A DNA stretch of 64,000 nucleotides from Lachnospiraceae bacterium (GTDB lineage: Bacteria; Bacillota; Clostridia; Lachnospirales; Lachnospiraceae), in the NCBI GenBank assembly GCA_910574865.1, contig CAJTDN010000006.1, forward strand, positions 186,001 through 250,000, written 5' to 3'. The stretch's first letter is position 1. Every line of letters begins with the position of its first letter. The position numbers were made by a program, and so were the translations under genes. A model generated the notes under the pieces. The model had not been told where the DNA came from, searched no databases, and saw only the letters and a program-made list of their open reading frames with translations. Positions 49,576 to 57,875 of this stretch are shown piece after piece.

Positions 49576-50511
49576 ATGAAAAAGTATATTAGAATCGCCA
49601 GACCGGATCATTGTATTAAACAGATGTTTGTCCTTCCGGGAGTGGCATGTGCCGTCGTACTTGCCACATCTGTATCAACACTGTTGGAATTTGGGTTTTG
49701 GTTTAGAATGTTGGCAGGCTTTCTTTCCACTTGTTGTACGGCATCGGCTAATTATGTGATTAATGAATGGCTGGATGCGGAGTTTGACAAATTCCATCCG
49801 ATAAAAAAACATCGGAGCGTGGTGGAGAACGATTTGAGAAAGTCAATCGTCTATGCGATGTATATAGGATTGACAATTGCGGGCTTTTCATTGGGATGTT
49901 TTGTGTGTATGCCATTTCTGTTGATGCAGGTGTGGCTGTGGGTAATGGGTATTTTATATAATGTAGAGCCTATTCGGACAAAGGACGTTCCGTTTGTGGA
50001 TGTATTAACCGAGTCATTAAATAATGCAATTCGTTTTCTGATGGGGTGGTTTATTGTCACGCATGAGTTTCTGCCTCCAAGCAGTATTGTTATTGGATAT
50101 TGGATGGCAGGGGCATTTCTCATGGCGACAAAACGTTATTCGGAATATCGAATGATAGGTGATGCAGAATTAGCGGTGAAATATCGTAAGTCCTTTAAAG
50201 GATATACGGAACACAGTCTGATGCTTTCCGCTTTCTTTTATGCAATGTGTTCGGTGTTTTTGGTGGGAGTTTTCCTTATTAAGTATCGAGTTGAACTGTT
50301 GCTGATTATCCCGTTTATCATAGGGTTGTTTTGTTATTATTTTTGGATTTCGTTTAAGGAAGATTCAGCCGCGCAAAAGCCGGAAAAGTTGTATCGGGAG
50401 AAGGGACTGATGTTATATGTTTTGATTTTGGTCTTAGTGTTTGTTATTTTGATGTGCGTGGATATTCCGGGATTGGATATTTTCATGTCGGATGTATTGA
50501 TTTCAATATAA
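49576..50511 (+). CDS. UbiA-family prenyltransferase, DPPR-synthase-like
   Basis: 311 residues, about eight to nine helices. The first Asp-rich motif is NEWLDAEFDKFHPIKKHR, with Asn63, Asp67 and Asp71, followed by the Lys/Arg pair typical of 5-phosphoribosyl-1-pyrophosphate:polyprenyl-phosphate transferases. The second motif region is YNVEPIRTKDVPFVDVLTES, then RFLMGW. In mycobacteria the homologue makes decaprenylphosphoryl-5-phosphoribose, precursor of the arabinose donor. Here it sits inside a run of related membrane proteins, so it may provide a polyprenyl-phosphate pentose to them. No DprE1/DprE2 homologue is in the window. The ATG at 49576 follows AATGGAGAG. Confidence 0.82.
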   Translation: MKKYIRIARPDHCIKQMFVLPGVACAVVLATSVSTLLEFGFWFRMLAGFLSTCCTASANYVINEWLDAEFDKFHPIKKHRSVVENDLRKSIVYAMYIGLTIAGFSLGCFVCMPFLLMQVWLWVMGILYNVEPIRTKDVPFVDVLTESLNNAIRFLMGWFIVTHEFLPPSSIVIGYWMAGAFLMATKRYSEYRMIGDAELAVKYRKSFKGYTEHSLMLSAFFYAMCSVFLVGVFLIKYRVELLLIIPFIIGLFCYYFWISFKEDSAAQKPEKLYREKGLMLYVLILVLVFVILMCVDIPGLDIFMSDVLISI

Positions 50512-50519
50512 CGTTAGTG

Positions 50520-50548
50520 TTGAAAAAGGGGAAAAATTGTGGTATAGT
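50520..50548 (+). promoter_or_regulatory. Promoter nearly identical to that at 42225
   Basis: TTGAAA (50520-50525), 17 bp, TATAGT (50543-50548) with the TGG extended -10. The shared AAATTGTGGTATAGTA segment links this unit with the GT2 gene at 42353. Confidence 0.8.
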
Positions 50549-50587
50549 AAGAACGTTTGAAAAATAGCTGGAATAAAGAGGGAATAG

Positions 50588-51826
50588 ATGACGATGCACG
50601 GAGAGGAAAAAAAAGAAAACCGGATTTTTTTCATTTTGTTAGGCATGTTTGCCGTTGTGTGTGTGTTAAGATATTATGACCATTTTATCGTATCTGTTAA
50701 TACGACGGTATTTGCATTTTCCTATGAGCTAGGGTTCATTTCAAGGGGATTACCGGGAACGGCGCTAAGGGTTCTAAATAGCTTGTTACCCTATGATTTC
50801 ATGTCGTACGATGGCATTGGCCTAGTATCAAAAGCGGTGACTTTTCTTTTTTTCGTGATTCTTTTTTGGTTTTATGCGGTTTGTCTGAAAAAATGTACGG
50901 AAAGGATGTATAAGGAAGCGAGATATCTGATTCTCTTTTTGTCCATTTTTACTTTTCCCATGTTTCTGTCGGCTGAAAATTTTGGCAGGCTGGATGTTTA
51001 TCTTTTAAGTATTGTCATATTGAGCTGTATTTTGGTGTTATATGAGAAATGGGAGTGGCTTATCGTGCCTTTGTCCGTGGTCGCCATGCTTATACATCCC
51101 GGATATGTTTTTATGGATATTAACCTTTTGCTTGTATTGCTGCTGTATAAGGTGTTGAGTGTTCCGAGGGAAAAAAGAAAAAAATATATTGTCTTGTTGG
51201 CCGTGACATTTTTAGTGGTTTCCGTCTTGTTTTTGTATTTTGAGTTTTTCAGTCATCCACAAGATACGGAAATTTATGAGGAAATTGTTGCCACGGCAAA
51301 ATCGCTGTCGGATAACGGGCAGAATTACCATGACCACTTGATTAATCACGACATATTGGGGCAGAACGTGTTTTGGGATGAGTGGGATTGGCATATCGTG
51401 AATTTTATCGAGTTCCCAATTTTCCTCATATTGTTTTCCCCGTATATTTATTTGATTGGGCGGTTTTATTGGAATTTGATTAAAAAAGAACAAGAGCGGA
51501 CGAGAAGATTTGCCTACATCTTTATCGTGATGGGGGCGGGAACTCTTTTGCCGGAGATGGTGTTGAAAACGGATTATGGGCGTTACATGTTTGCCCTGAT
51601 TTTCTATTATATCGCATGCGTCCTCATTTTGTTGGCTCTAGGGGATGAAGGGGCGACCATGCGGGTAAAAGAGTTGACGGGGTTTTTAAGAAACAATATG
51701 ACATTGTCCATCTTTCTTATCATGTACGCATTTTTGTTCGTTCCCTTCCGTGACTTTCATATTTCGGACGTGTTGGAAGAATTTTACGATATGATTATTA
51801 TATATTTGCCATATCGGGCGTTGTGA
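50588..51826 (+). CDS. Long member of the tandem membrane-protein family (member 3)
   Basis: 412 residues, about ten helices. It carries the family motifs NTTVFAFSYELGFISRGL, FGRLDVYL, IHPGYVFMD (Pro in place of Gln in the other long members), YHDHLINHDILGQNV and LKTDYGRYMF. It has its own promoter, shared in sequence with that of the upstream GT2 gene, and the ATG at 50588 follows AGAGGG. Compared with members 2 and 5 it has diverged in the loop after HDILG. Catalytic role unknown; GT-C or polymerase activity is the working guess. Confidence 0.72.
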   Translation: MTMHGEEKKENRIFFILLGMFAVVCVLRYYDHFIVSVNTTVFAFSYELGFISRGLPGTALRVLNSLLPYDFMSYDGIGLVSKAVTFLFFVILFWFYAVCLKKCTERMYKEARYLILFLSIFTFPMFLSAENFGRLDVYLLSIVILSCILVLYEKWEWLIVPLSVVAMLIHPGYVFMDINLLLVLLLYKVLSVPREKRKKYIVLLAVTFLVVSVLFLYFEFFSHPQDTEIYEEIVATAKSLSDNGQNYHDHLINHDILGQNVFWDEWDWHIVNFIEFPIFLILFSPYIYLIGRFYWNLIKKEQERTRRFAYIFIVMGAGTLLPEMVLKTDYGRYMFALIFYYIACVLILLALGDEGATMRVKELTGFLRNNMTLSIFLIMYAFLFVPFRDFHISDVLEEFYDMIIIYLPYRAL

Positions 51827-51918
51827 CAGCAAAAAGCGACTGCGCTTGGTGTGATAGTTTCGTAAGCGGAACTTTTTATATTGTCGCGTATTATGAAAAA
51901 CGGAATAGGGAGATGTGT

Positions 51919-52911
51919 ATGAGAGGATTTGGACTTGAAATTGAAAAAAATGATAAGGAGTTTTTGACGGTTTTGGCTTTTTTTGCAGTATTGTGCATGA
52001 GTCGGTTTTATGATCATGCATTATATTCTCATCCTGCGCCGTTTTCCATCTTGCAATCATATTATGTGGTCGTATTGGCCACGGCGGTATATTATGCGGC
52101 CTTGTTTGTATTTTATATTGTATGCGTTGGAAAAACGTTGCGGTTTAATAAGAAGCTCATGTATTATTTGGTGGCACTTTGTTCCGTATTTACTTTTCCA
52201 ATGTTTTTACAAGCAAATTATTTTGGCTCAATGGATGTTTATGCATGGTTTTTTACGTTGATGGGGATTTGCCTTATCGTGTTGGAACATGGGGAGTGGC
52301 TTGTTGTTCTGTATGGCCTTTTGAGTGCATGCATATGCCCCATGTTTGTCTTTGGCGGGGGATGCTTATTACTTGTATTTCTTTTTTACCAAAGATGTAT
52401 AAAAGAGGAGAAAAAGTACGGTTGCATGTTACTTGCCTTTATACTGGCGGAGGCGGTAGGATTTTTGGTCTCATATGTTCGTGGATCATTCAGTATGGAC
52501 GTACAGATGACGGTCTCCCTTCGAAACTTTGTTTTGATGATGGTTTTGATGAGTCCGTATTTGTTGATGTCGATTATTTATTTCCAAAATCTTTTACGAG
52601 GTGCAAAAAAGAGAATGAAAATGGCATATACAGTTATTTTTGCGGGAGGAATTCCTTCAGCGGCAATGTATGCCTTGAGAGGGGATTTCGCAAGAGCGTT
52701 TTTCTATGTTTTTGCATATTATGTGGTCACGCTTCTTGTGTTGATGGCAATGCGGGATGAAGGGGCGGAGAGCGGCCTGATGGTGTTGAAAAATAAGATT
52801 TTACAGTGGGTTCCGATTCCGGCTATCGTGGTCGTTTATCCGTTTTTGTTTATGACCTTGTGGATTTCGGGGGCGCATGAGTTGATTGTGGAAACCGTGT
52901 TGGGACAGTGA
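51919..52911 (+). CDS. Short member of the tandem membrane-protein family (member 4)
   Basis: 330 residues. The N-terminus (LAFFAVLCMSRFYDHALYS) follows member 3 (GMFAVVCVLRYYDHFIVS) and then skips the SY-GF-SRG block. FGSMDVYA replaces GRxDxY. The EWLVVLYGLLSACICPMFVF segment lacks the His of the long members, and the region with the conserved HDILG motif is missing. As with member 1, the putative active site appears lost. The ATG at 51919 has GGGAG 6 bases upstream. A longer frame to 51823 overlaps the previous gene. Confidence 0.68.
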   Translation: MRGFGLEIEKNDKEFLTVLAFFAVLCMSRFYDHALYSHPAPFSILQSYYVVVLATAVYYAALFVFYIVCVGKTLRFNKKLMYYLVALCSVFTFPMFLQANYFGSMDVYAWFFTLMGICLIVLEHGEWLVVLYGLLSACICPMFVFGGGCLLLVFLFYQRCIKEEKKYGCMLLAFILAEAVGFLVSYVRGSFSMDVQMTVSLRNFVLMMVLMSPYLLMSIIYFQNLLRGAKKRMKMAYTVIFAGGIPSAAMYALRGDFARAFFYVFAYYVVTLLVLMAMRDEGAESGLMVLKNKILQWVPIPAIVVVYPFLFMTLWISGAHELIVETVLGQ

Positions 52912-52921
52912 GGGTGTATGG

Positions 52922-54163
52922 GTGTTTAAATTGAAAAATAAATGGAATGGAAGAAATCTGGAAATTGTAAAATTCATGATTATGCTTACTGTATTTAGTT
53001 TTGCCGTTTTTATCACGAACTACCAGTATGTTATAAGATCCTATAATTCTACGATGTTGGCATTGTCTTATAAGTATGGTTTTACATCCAGGGCGTTGTT
53101 AGGAACGATTTATCATTTGGTAAATAGAATTCTTCCGATTGACATGATAGATTATACGATGGCAATGCGGTTTGCCCAAGTGGTTACGGCGTTGTTTTTC
53201 TTGTTCTTGCTGGCATTTGCGTATATGTGCCTAAAATCTTGTGAAGAAAAGTATTTGAAACCATGTGAATATTTGATTTTATTTTTCATGTTATTTGCCG
53301 TTTCGATGTTTTCTGGTGGGTACAATTTTTTCCGGGTAGATTTGTTCATGGTTGCGGTAAGCATGATATGCGCACTTTTGATAGCATGCGGGAAGGCGGA
53401 GTGGTTAGTCGTGCCTCTTTCCGCGGTTGGAGTGATGTTTCATCAAGGCTATGTTTTTATGTTTTTAAACGTTGCACTGGTTCTTTTGGCATATAAGTTT
53501 TTAAGTACGGACAAAAAAGTGAAATATGGCGTTCTCTTTTTCTTGGCCTTTACGATTAGTTCGGCATTGTTTTTGTGGTTTGAATTGTTTAGCAGGAGTG
53601 ATGGTGCGCTGTATTATGATACGATTGTGGACGAGGCGAAGCAGTTGTCGGAAAATGGATACCATATGACGTTGCTGATGCATGAGGTTTTGGGAATTGA
53701 CCTTGGAGCGGCCGAGGAAAGTCTTAGAAAGATAAATATCGTGCAGTTTCCGATATTTACGTTGTTGTTCTCGCCATATATCATGATAGCGGCAAAATTC
53801 TTTTACCGCTTGATAAAAAATGCAGAGACAAAAGTGGAAAAATGGAAATATGTCATCGTACTTATCGGTGCGGGGACCATGTTGCCGGATTTCATTTTGA
53901 AATTGGATTATGGCAGGTGGATGTTCGCGGTGATGACGTATTACTCGGTCGTCATACTTGCACTTTGTATGATGAAGGATAAAAATGTGGGAGAGGAAGC
54001 GGCATATAGTTTTCAGTGCGTTTCCAGTAGGCCGTGGATGTTCCTGCTCTTATTGATTCCTATATTGTTCATTCCGTTTTGGGACGTGGACATTAACGGA
54101 TTTGTGCAACATGTGGGAACATGGCTAGATTCCCACTTCTTAAACTGGTATGAGTTTCAGTAA
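52922..54163 (+). CDS. Long member of the tandem membrane-protein family (member 5)
   Basis: 413 residues from a GTG at 52922, with GAGGG 8-12 bases upstream, 10 bp after the previous stop. Motifs are NSTMLALSYKYGFTSRAL, FFRVDLFM, FHQGYVFMF, YHMTLLMHEVLGIDLG and LKLDYGRWMF. It is closest to member 2 (shared SSALFLWFELFSR-type block and C-terminal NxxLxWxE ending). The order short-long-UbiA-long-short-long suggests duplication of gene units. No named family recognised. Confidence 0.72.
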   Translation: MFKLKNKWNGRNLEIVKFMIMLTVFSFAVFITNYQYVIRSYNSTMLALSYKYGFTSRALLGTIYHLVNRILPIDMIDYTMAMRFAQVVTALFFLFLLAFAYMCLKSCEEKYLKPCEYLILFFMLFAVSMFSGGYNFFRVDLFMVAVSMICALLIACGKAEWLVVPLSAVGVMFHQGYVFMFLNVALVLLAYKFLSTDKKVKYGVLFFLAFTISSALFLWFELFSRSDGALYYDTIVDEAKQLSENGYHMTLLMHEVLGIDLGAAEESLRKINIVQFPIFTLLFSPYIMIAAKFFYRLIKNAETKVEKWKYVIVLIGAGTMLPDFILKLDYGRWMFAVMTYYSVVILALCMMKDKNVGEEAAYSFQCVSSRPWMFLLLLIPILFIPFWDVDINGFVQHVGTWLDSHFLNWYEFQ

Positions 54164-54198
54164 GATGAAAACGTGCGGCATCGTCGAGGAAGGTTGAC

Positions 54199-56049
54199 AT
54201 GAAAAGAGAGAGAGCTTGTGAAAACGGAATATTTATAGGAAAGATCGTTTGTGCGTGCGCCGTATTCTTCTCCGCTTTTTTGCCGGGTGCCCTGCAAAGG
54301 GCCTTGGCACCGTGCGCGATGCCGTTTCTCTTTTTTGCCGTTGGATTTGAAATGAGGGATGAACCCTTATCAACGCAGGTTCCCAGGGTGTTTCGGCGTT
54401 ATATGCTTCCATATGTGGGACTGTCCATATTGTGGCTTGTTTTGAAAGAGAGCCAGATGTTTGCCACTGGAGCGGGAGCGCAGGAATTGAAATCCTTTTT
54501 TGTGGAATATATTTGGCGGGCGGTTTTTGCCAGTGGCAATGACATCATGTGGCCGGTGGAAGTTCCGGGGGTTGGGATTCTGTGCCTATTTCCCATGCTT
54601 TTCTTTTCGGTTGTTTTGACAAATTACTTTGTGGAGAGGAAATACGGTTTGATTGGTATAGGAATCCTGATATGTATTGGCCTATACACGGGAAATATAT
54701 ACTGGCTTCCATTCAGCGTTCAGGCGGCGTTGGTATCTACTTGTTTTACGACTTTGGGTTATTATGCCGGAAAATATAAAATCATATCATACATTCGTTT
54801 CCCACAAGCGTTGGCGGTTGGTGTGGCGGTTGCGTTAATTTATTTTTTTCAGGGAGGCGGGTATTGTAGTTATTGGAATAATGTGTTGCCGCATGGCATG
54901 TTTGATTTGGCTGCATCCATGATTTTTGCCGTATGTGGCGCGGCAGTATTTGTAGAAGTGGCTGATTGGCTGGGCGTGAGTGTTTTAATGCAAGAACTTG
55001 TTGCAAGGATAAAAAAGTTATTTGGAAAAGAAGGAAAAGTAACATGCCCCATTTTGTCAGAGGCTGGTAAAAAGCGTGAGAAGGCCATGGACTTTGCCAA
55101 AGGATTGGGAATTGCCTGCATGGTATATGCACATATTAAAGGATGGGAGTATATCAGCGTACAGATTATTTATTCGTTCCATATGCCGTTGTTTGTCTTT
55201 GTTAGTGGCTATTTTTTTCGCGAAGAAGACTTTGTCACCACGTTGAAAAAGAAAGTTAAAGGGATTTATCTTCCATATTTCGTTTTTGGGATGATTGCTG
55301 TAGTGGTAGGAACGTGGATTAGCCTTTATTTCGAGGGGAGAAGCATGCATGATAGCCTAGCTTTTTTTGTTGGAAATACCTACAATGTGTTAATTGGCTA
55401 CCAGACATGGGTCATATGGTTTTTGCTGGCCTTGTTTTGTTCCTGCATTATTTTTTCAATTACGAAAAAAATTACTGGAAAGAGAACATGGTTACGTTGG
55501 TTGTTGTCGGTTGTGGAGTGCTTTGTGGGATGGTATCTTGCGATGCACTTGGAGTTTGTGCCTTGGTATTTGGATGTTGCACTCGTATGCGTCGTGTTCT
55601 TTAATGCCGGTTATGAAGTGAAGCTTCACAAAGAGACGTTTTGGAGGGATTCGTTAGAAAATAAAATGGCATTGGCGCTGTTATTTTTTGTGTGGATGTG
55701 GGGGGCGTATGCGGGAAGGCTTGACATCGTATTTGAAATATACCCACAATTTCCAATCTGCATCGTGGCGGCAATTGCGGGGTGTATGGTCGTGGTCGTG
55801 CTATCGGGATATTTGTCACGTATACCAATATTGTCGGATGTCATCATTTATTGTGGGAGAAATACATTGTGCATTTTATGTGTGCATAATGTCATTATGC
55901 GCTATTGCACGTGGGGAGAGTTATGTTCGTCCCAACCTACATGGATAAGCTTTCTGATGCAGATGCTGGTGCTGCTTTTTACATGTTTCGTATGGCAGGG
56001 CATAAGGGGAACGTTAAAGCGTTCTAAAATCGAAAACGGTAGGAAGTAG
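54199..56049 (+). CDS. Fused double acyltransferase-3 protein with a degenerate first half
   Basis: 616 residues. The second half (from about 295) is a complete acyltransferase-3 domain: MDFAKGLGIACMVYAHIKGW with the conserved His312, then YSFHMPLFVFVSGYFFREE and WVIWFLLALF. The first half (1 to about 265) has the same fold signature (PCAMPFLFFAVGFEMRDE, and LCLFPMLFF in the WFL-type position) but has no His where the family needs one (FFSAFLPG). The two halves are joined by a charged linker at 268-296. It may be a fused dimer with one active unit. The ATG at 54199 is preceded by GAGGAAGG. Confidence 0.82.
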   Translation: MKRERACENGIFIGKIVCACAVFFSAFLPGALQRALAPCAMPFLFFAVGFEMRDEPLSTQVPRVFRRYMLPYVGLSILWLVLKESQMFATGAGAQELKSFFVEYIWRAVFASGNDIMWPVEVPGVGILCLFPMLFFSVVLTNYFVERKYGLIGIGILICIGLYTGNIYWLPFSVQAALVSTCFTTLGYYAGKYKIISYIRFPQALAVGVAVALIYFFQGGGYCSYWNNVLPHGMFDLAASMIFAVCGAAVFVEVADWLGVSVLMQELVARIKKLFGKEGKVTCPILSEAGKKREKAMDFAKGLGIACMVYAHIKGWEYISVQIIYSFHMPLFVFVSGYFFREEDFVTTLKKKVKGIYLPYFVFGMIAVVVGTWISLYFEGRSMHDSLAFFVGNTYNVLIGYQTWVIWFLLALFCSCIIFSITKKITGKRTWLRWLLSVVECFVGWYLAMHLEFVPWYLDVALVCVVFFNAGYEVKLHKETFWRDSLENKMALALLFFVWMWGAYAGRLDIVFEIYPQFPICIVAAIAGCMVVVVLSGYLSRIPILSDVIIYCGRNTLCILCVHNVIMRYCTWGELCSSQPTWISFLMQMLVLLFTCFVWQGIRGTLKRSKIENGRK

Positions 56050-56108
56050 GAAGGTTTGTTTGCAAAAATGTCAAATGATTTTTTTGTTGGAAATGGAGAC
56101 ATTGTTTT

Positions 56109-57773
56109 ATGGGAAAGAGGATTTGGAACGGAAAGTCGAAGAAGGTAACTGTCACGGTGGTCGTGTTGCTGTTGATTTTGGCAGGAGAAATCATCACTTT
56201 CCGCAATATTTTGTTTAGTGATTCTTTGTTTGGAGCGGCATATGACGGGAAATTGAATAATTATTTCGTGGAACATTGGTACAAGGTGTTTTGTGGGCAG
56301 GAGAATTGGAAAGAACTGATATGTTTTTATCCGGCCAAAAACGTGCTGGGCTATTCGGACATCATGCTTGGATTTTCGTTGCCGTACAGTGTTTTACGCT
56401 TTTTGGGAATGAACATGTTTTCCGCCTTTAAATGGGTTTTAATCTTTACGCATGTTTTGGGGAGTTATGGTTTATTTTGTTTTTCAAATAAATGCCTTAA
56501 GTTGTCCCCGTGGGCATCCCTTGTGGCGGTTGTGTCCTTTTCGTTTTCCAATGGGTATAACGCCATGATGATCAATCCGCAGATGCTGGCGGTGAGTTGG
56601 GTTCCATTTCTCCTAATCACGCTTTATTATTATTTCGCAAATTGGAAGAAAAAGCGCAGGCACGTGTTTGCCTTGGCATCCTTGGCAATCGTGGTGTTGT
56701 TGTTTTATACGGCTTTTTATGTGGCATATTTCGTGTGCGTGCTGGCCATGATTTCCGTCTTGTTTTTTCTGGTTTGTTCCATGTTCAGGCGAAAGAACGA
56801 GGTGCTACGGCAACTGTATAGGGACGTTTTGTCACATTGGAAAGAATATCTCATATATGGGGGAATCGCTGTGATTTTCATGCTGCCCTTCATACAGCTA
56901 TATTTACCCGTGCTACGCTCGGCCGGGGGACGAACGTGGGAGGAGGTACTGGCATTTTCACCAGGGTGGAGGCATCTGGTTCAGATGAATGACACTAACA
57001 TAGTGGGATGGGACTCGATGACTTACAATTTGGTGTCCGGGTTCCCGATTGTGGATTTGTGCATTTTTGCAATCGTGGCGTTGTTGGTCATTTTCGTGAG
57101 GCGTAAGAGAGAACGTACGCAGAAGGAAGAATTTTGGGATTTTATTTTTTTCTATTTATTATTGCTATTGGGATTTTGCATGATTATGACGATTCAGGTT
57201 CACGGGACGTCTATCTGGTATGTTTTTTATAAATTTCTTCCTGGGGCATCCGCCCTGAGGGGAATCGCAAGATGGCTGTCTTTCATGACGTTGTGGTTTG
57301 GTATCGTGTCGGCATTGTTCCTGGAACGTGCCAGAAATAAATTTTCTTGGTTTGGATCATGGATCACGGCTACGATTGCCATATTTGTTTTTTGTACGAA
57401 CTACACGCCACAAGCAATTGGAACGGAGTGGAGCGTTTCGGAGGAAACGTCCTATTTGGATTTTGTGTCAAGGCCGCCGAAAGATTGTGAAGTTATGTAT
57501 CTGACAGATTGTGAACGTGTGGCGGAGCGGCAGAGTAACGAAATGTTTTTGGAAGCGACATTACAAATGCAGTCATGGGCGATTGCCGACCGATTCTCCA
57601 TTAAAACAATCAATGGGTATTCGGGGCAGGAGCCAAGGGGGTGGAACGTTCATCCGCAAGATGAGGACGTGGATCAGGAAGTTAGGAAGTGGCTTGCTCT
57701 AAACGGTATTACGGATGACGTGGTTTATGCTTATGATATTGGCACAAACAAATGGACAAAGCTTGAATATTAA
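56109..57773 (+). CDS. YfhO/GT-C-like membrane protein
   Basis: 554 residues, about eleven helices plus a C-terminal soluble segment of about 100 residues. GAAYDGKLNNYFVEHWYKVF after helix 1 and GASALRGIARWLSFMTLWFG before a late helix are typical of YfhO-like GT-C proteins, which transfer sugars from lipid carriers on the outer face. The soluble end has SYLDFVSRPPKDCEVMYLTD. The ATG at 56109 has TGGAGACATTG upstream. It is the last gene of the rightward run; a terminator follows. Confidence 0.78.
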   Translation: MGKRIWNGKSKKVTVTVVVLLLILAGEIITFRNILFSDSLFGAAYDGKLNNYFVEHWYKVFCGQENWKELICFYPAKNVLGYSDIMLGFSLPYSVLRFLGMNMFSAFKWVLIFTHVLGSYGLFCFSNKCLKLSPWASLVAVVSFSFSNGYNAMMINPQMLAVSWVPFLLITLYYYFANWKKKRRHVFALASLAIVVLLFYTAFYVAYFVCVLAMISVLFFLVCSMFRRKNEVLRQLYRDVLSHWKEYLIYGGIAVIFMLPFIQLYLPVLRSAGGRTWEEVLAFSPGWRHLVQMNDTNIVGWDSMTYNLVSGFPIVDLCIFAIVALLVIFVRRKRERTQKEEFWDFIFFYLLLLLGFCMIMTIQVHGTSIWYVFYKFLPGASALRGIARWLSFMTLWFGIVSALFLERARNKFSWFGSWITATIAIFVFCTNYTPQAIGTEWSVSEETSYLDFVSRPPKDCEVMYLTDCERVAERQSNEMFLEATLQMQSWAIADRFSIKTINGYSGQEPRGWNVHPQDEDVDQEVRKWLALNGITDDVVYAYDIGTNKWTKLEY

Positions 57774-57786
57774 GAAATGAGAAGGT

Positions 57787-57821
57787 GCCCGACCCGGTGG
57801 TTACATGTTTGGGGGTCGGGC
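57787..57821. terminator. Terminator between convergent genes
   Basis: GCCCGACCC (57787-57795) with GGGTCGGGC (57813-57821), then TTGTCATTTG. It ends the rightward glycan run and may also serve the leftward kinase-pyrophosphorylase gene. Confidence 0.75.
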
Positions 57822-57875
57822 TTGTCATTTGTAAGGGATTTTCTTGAAATCATGCATGTATTGCCTTGGAAGGAA

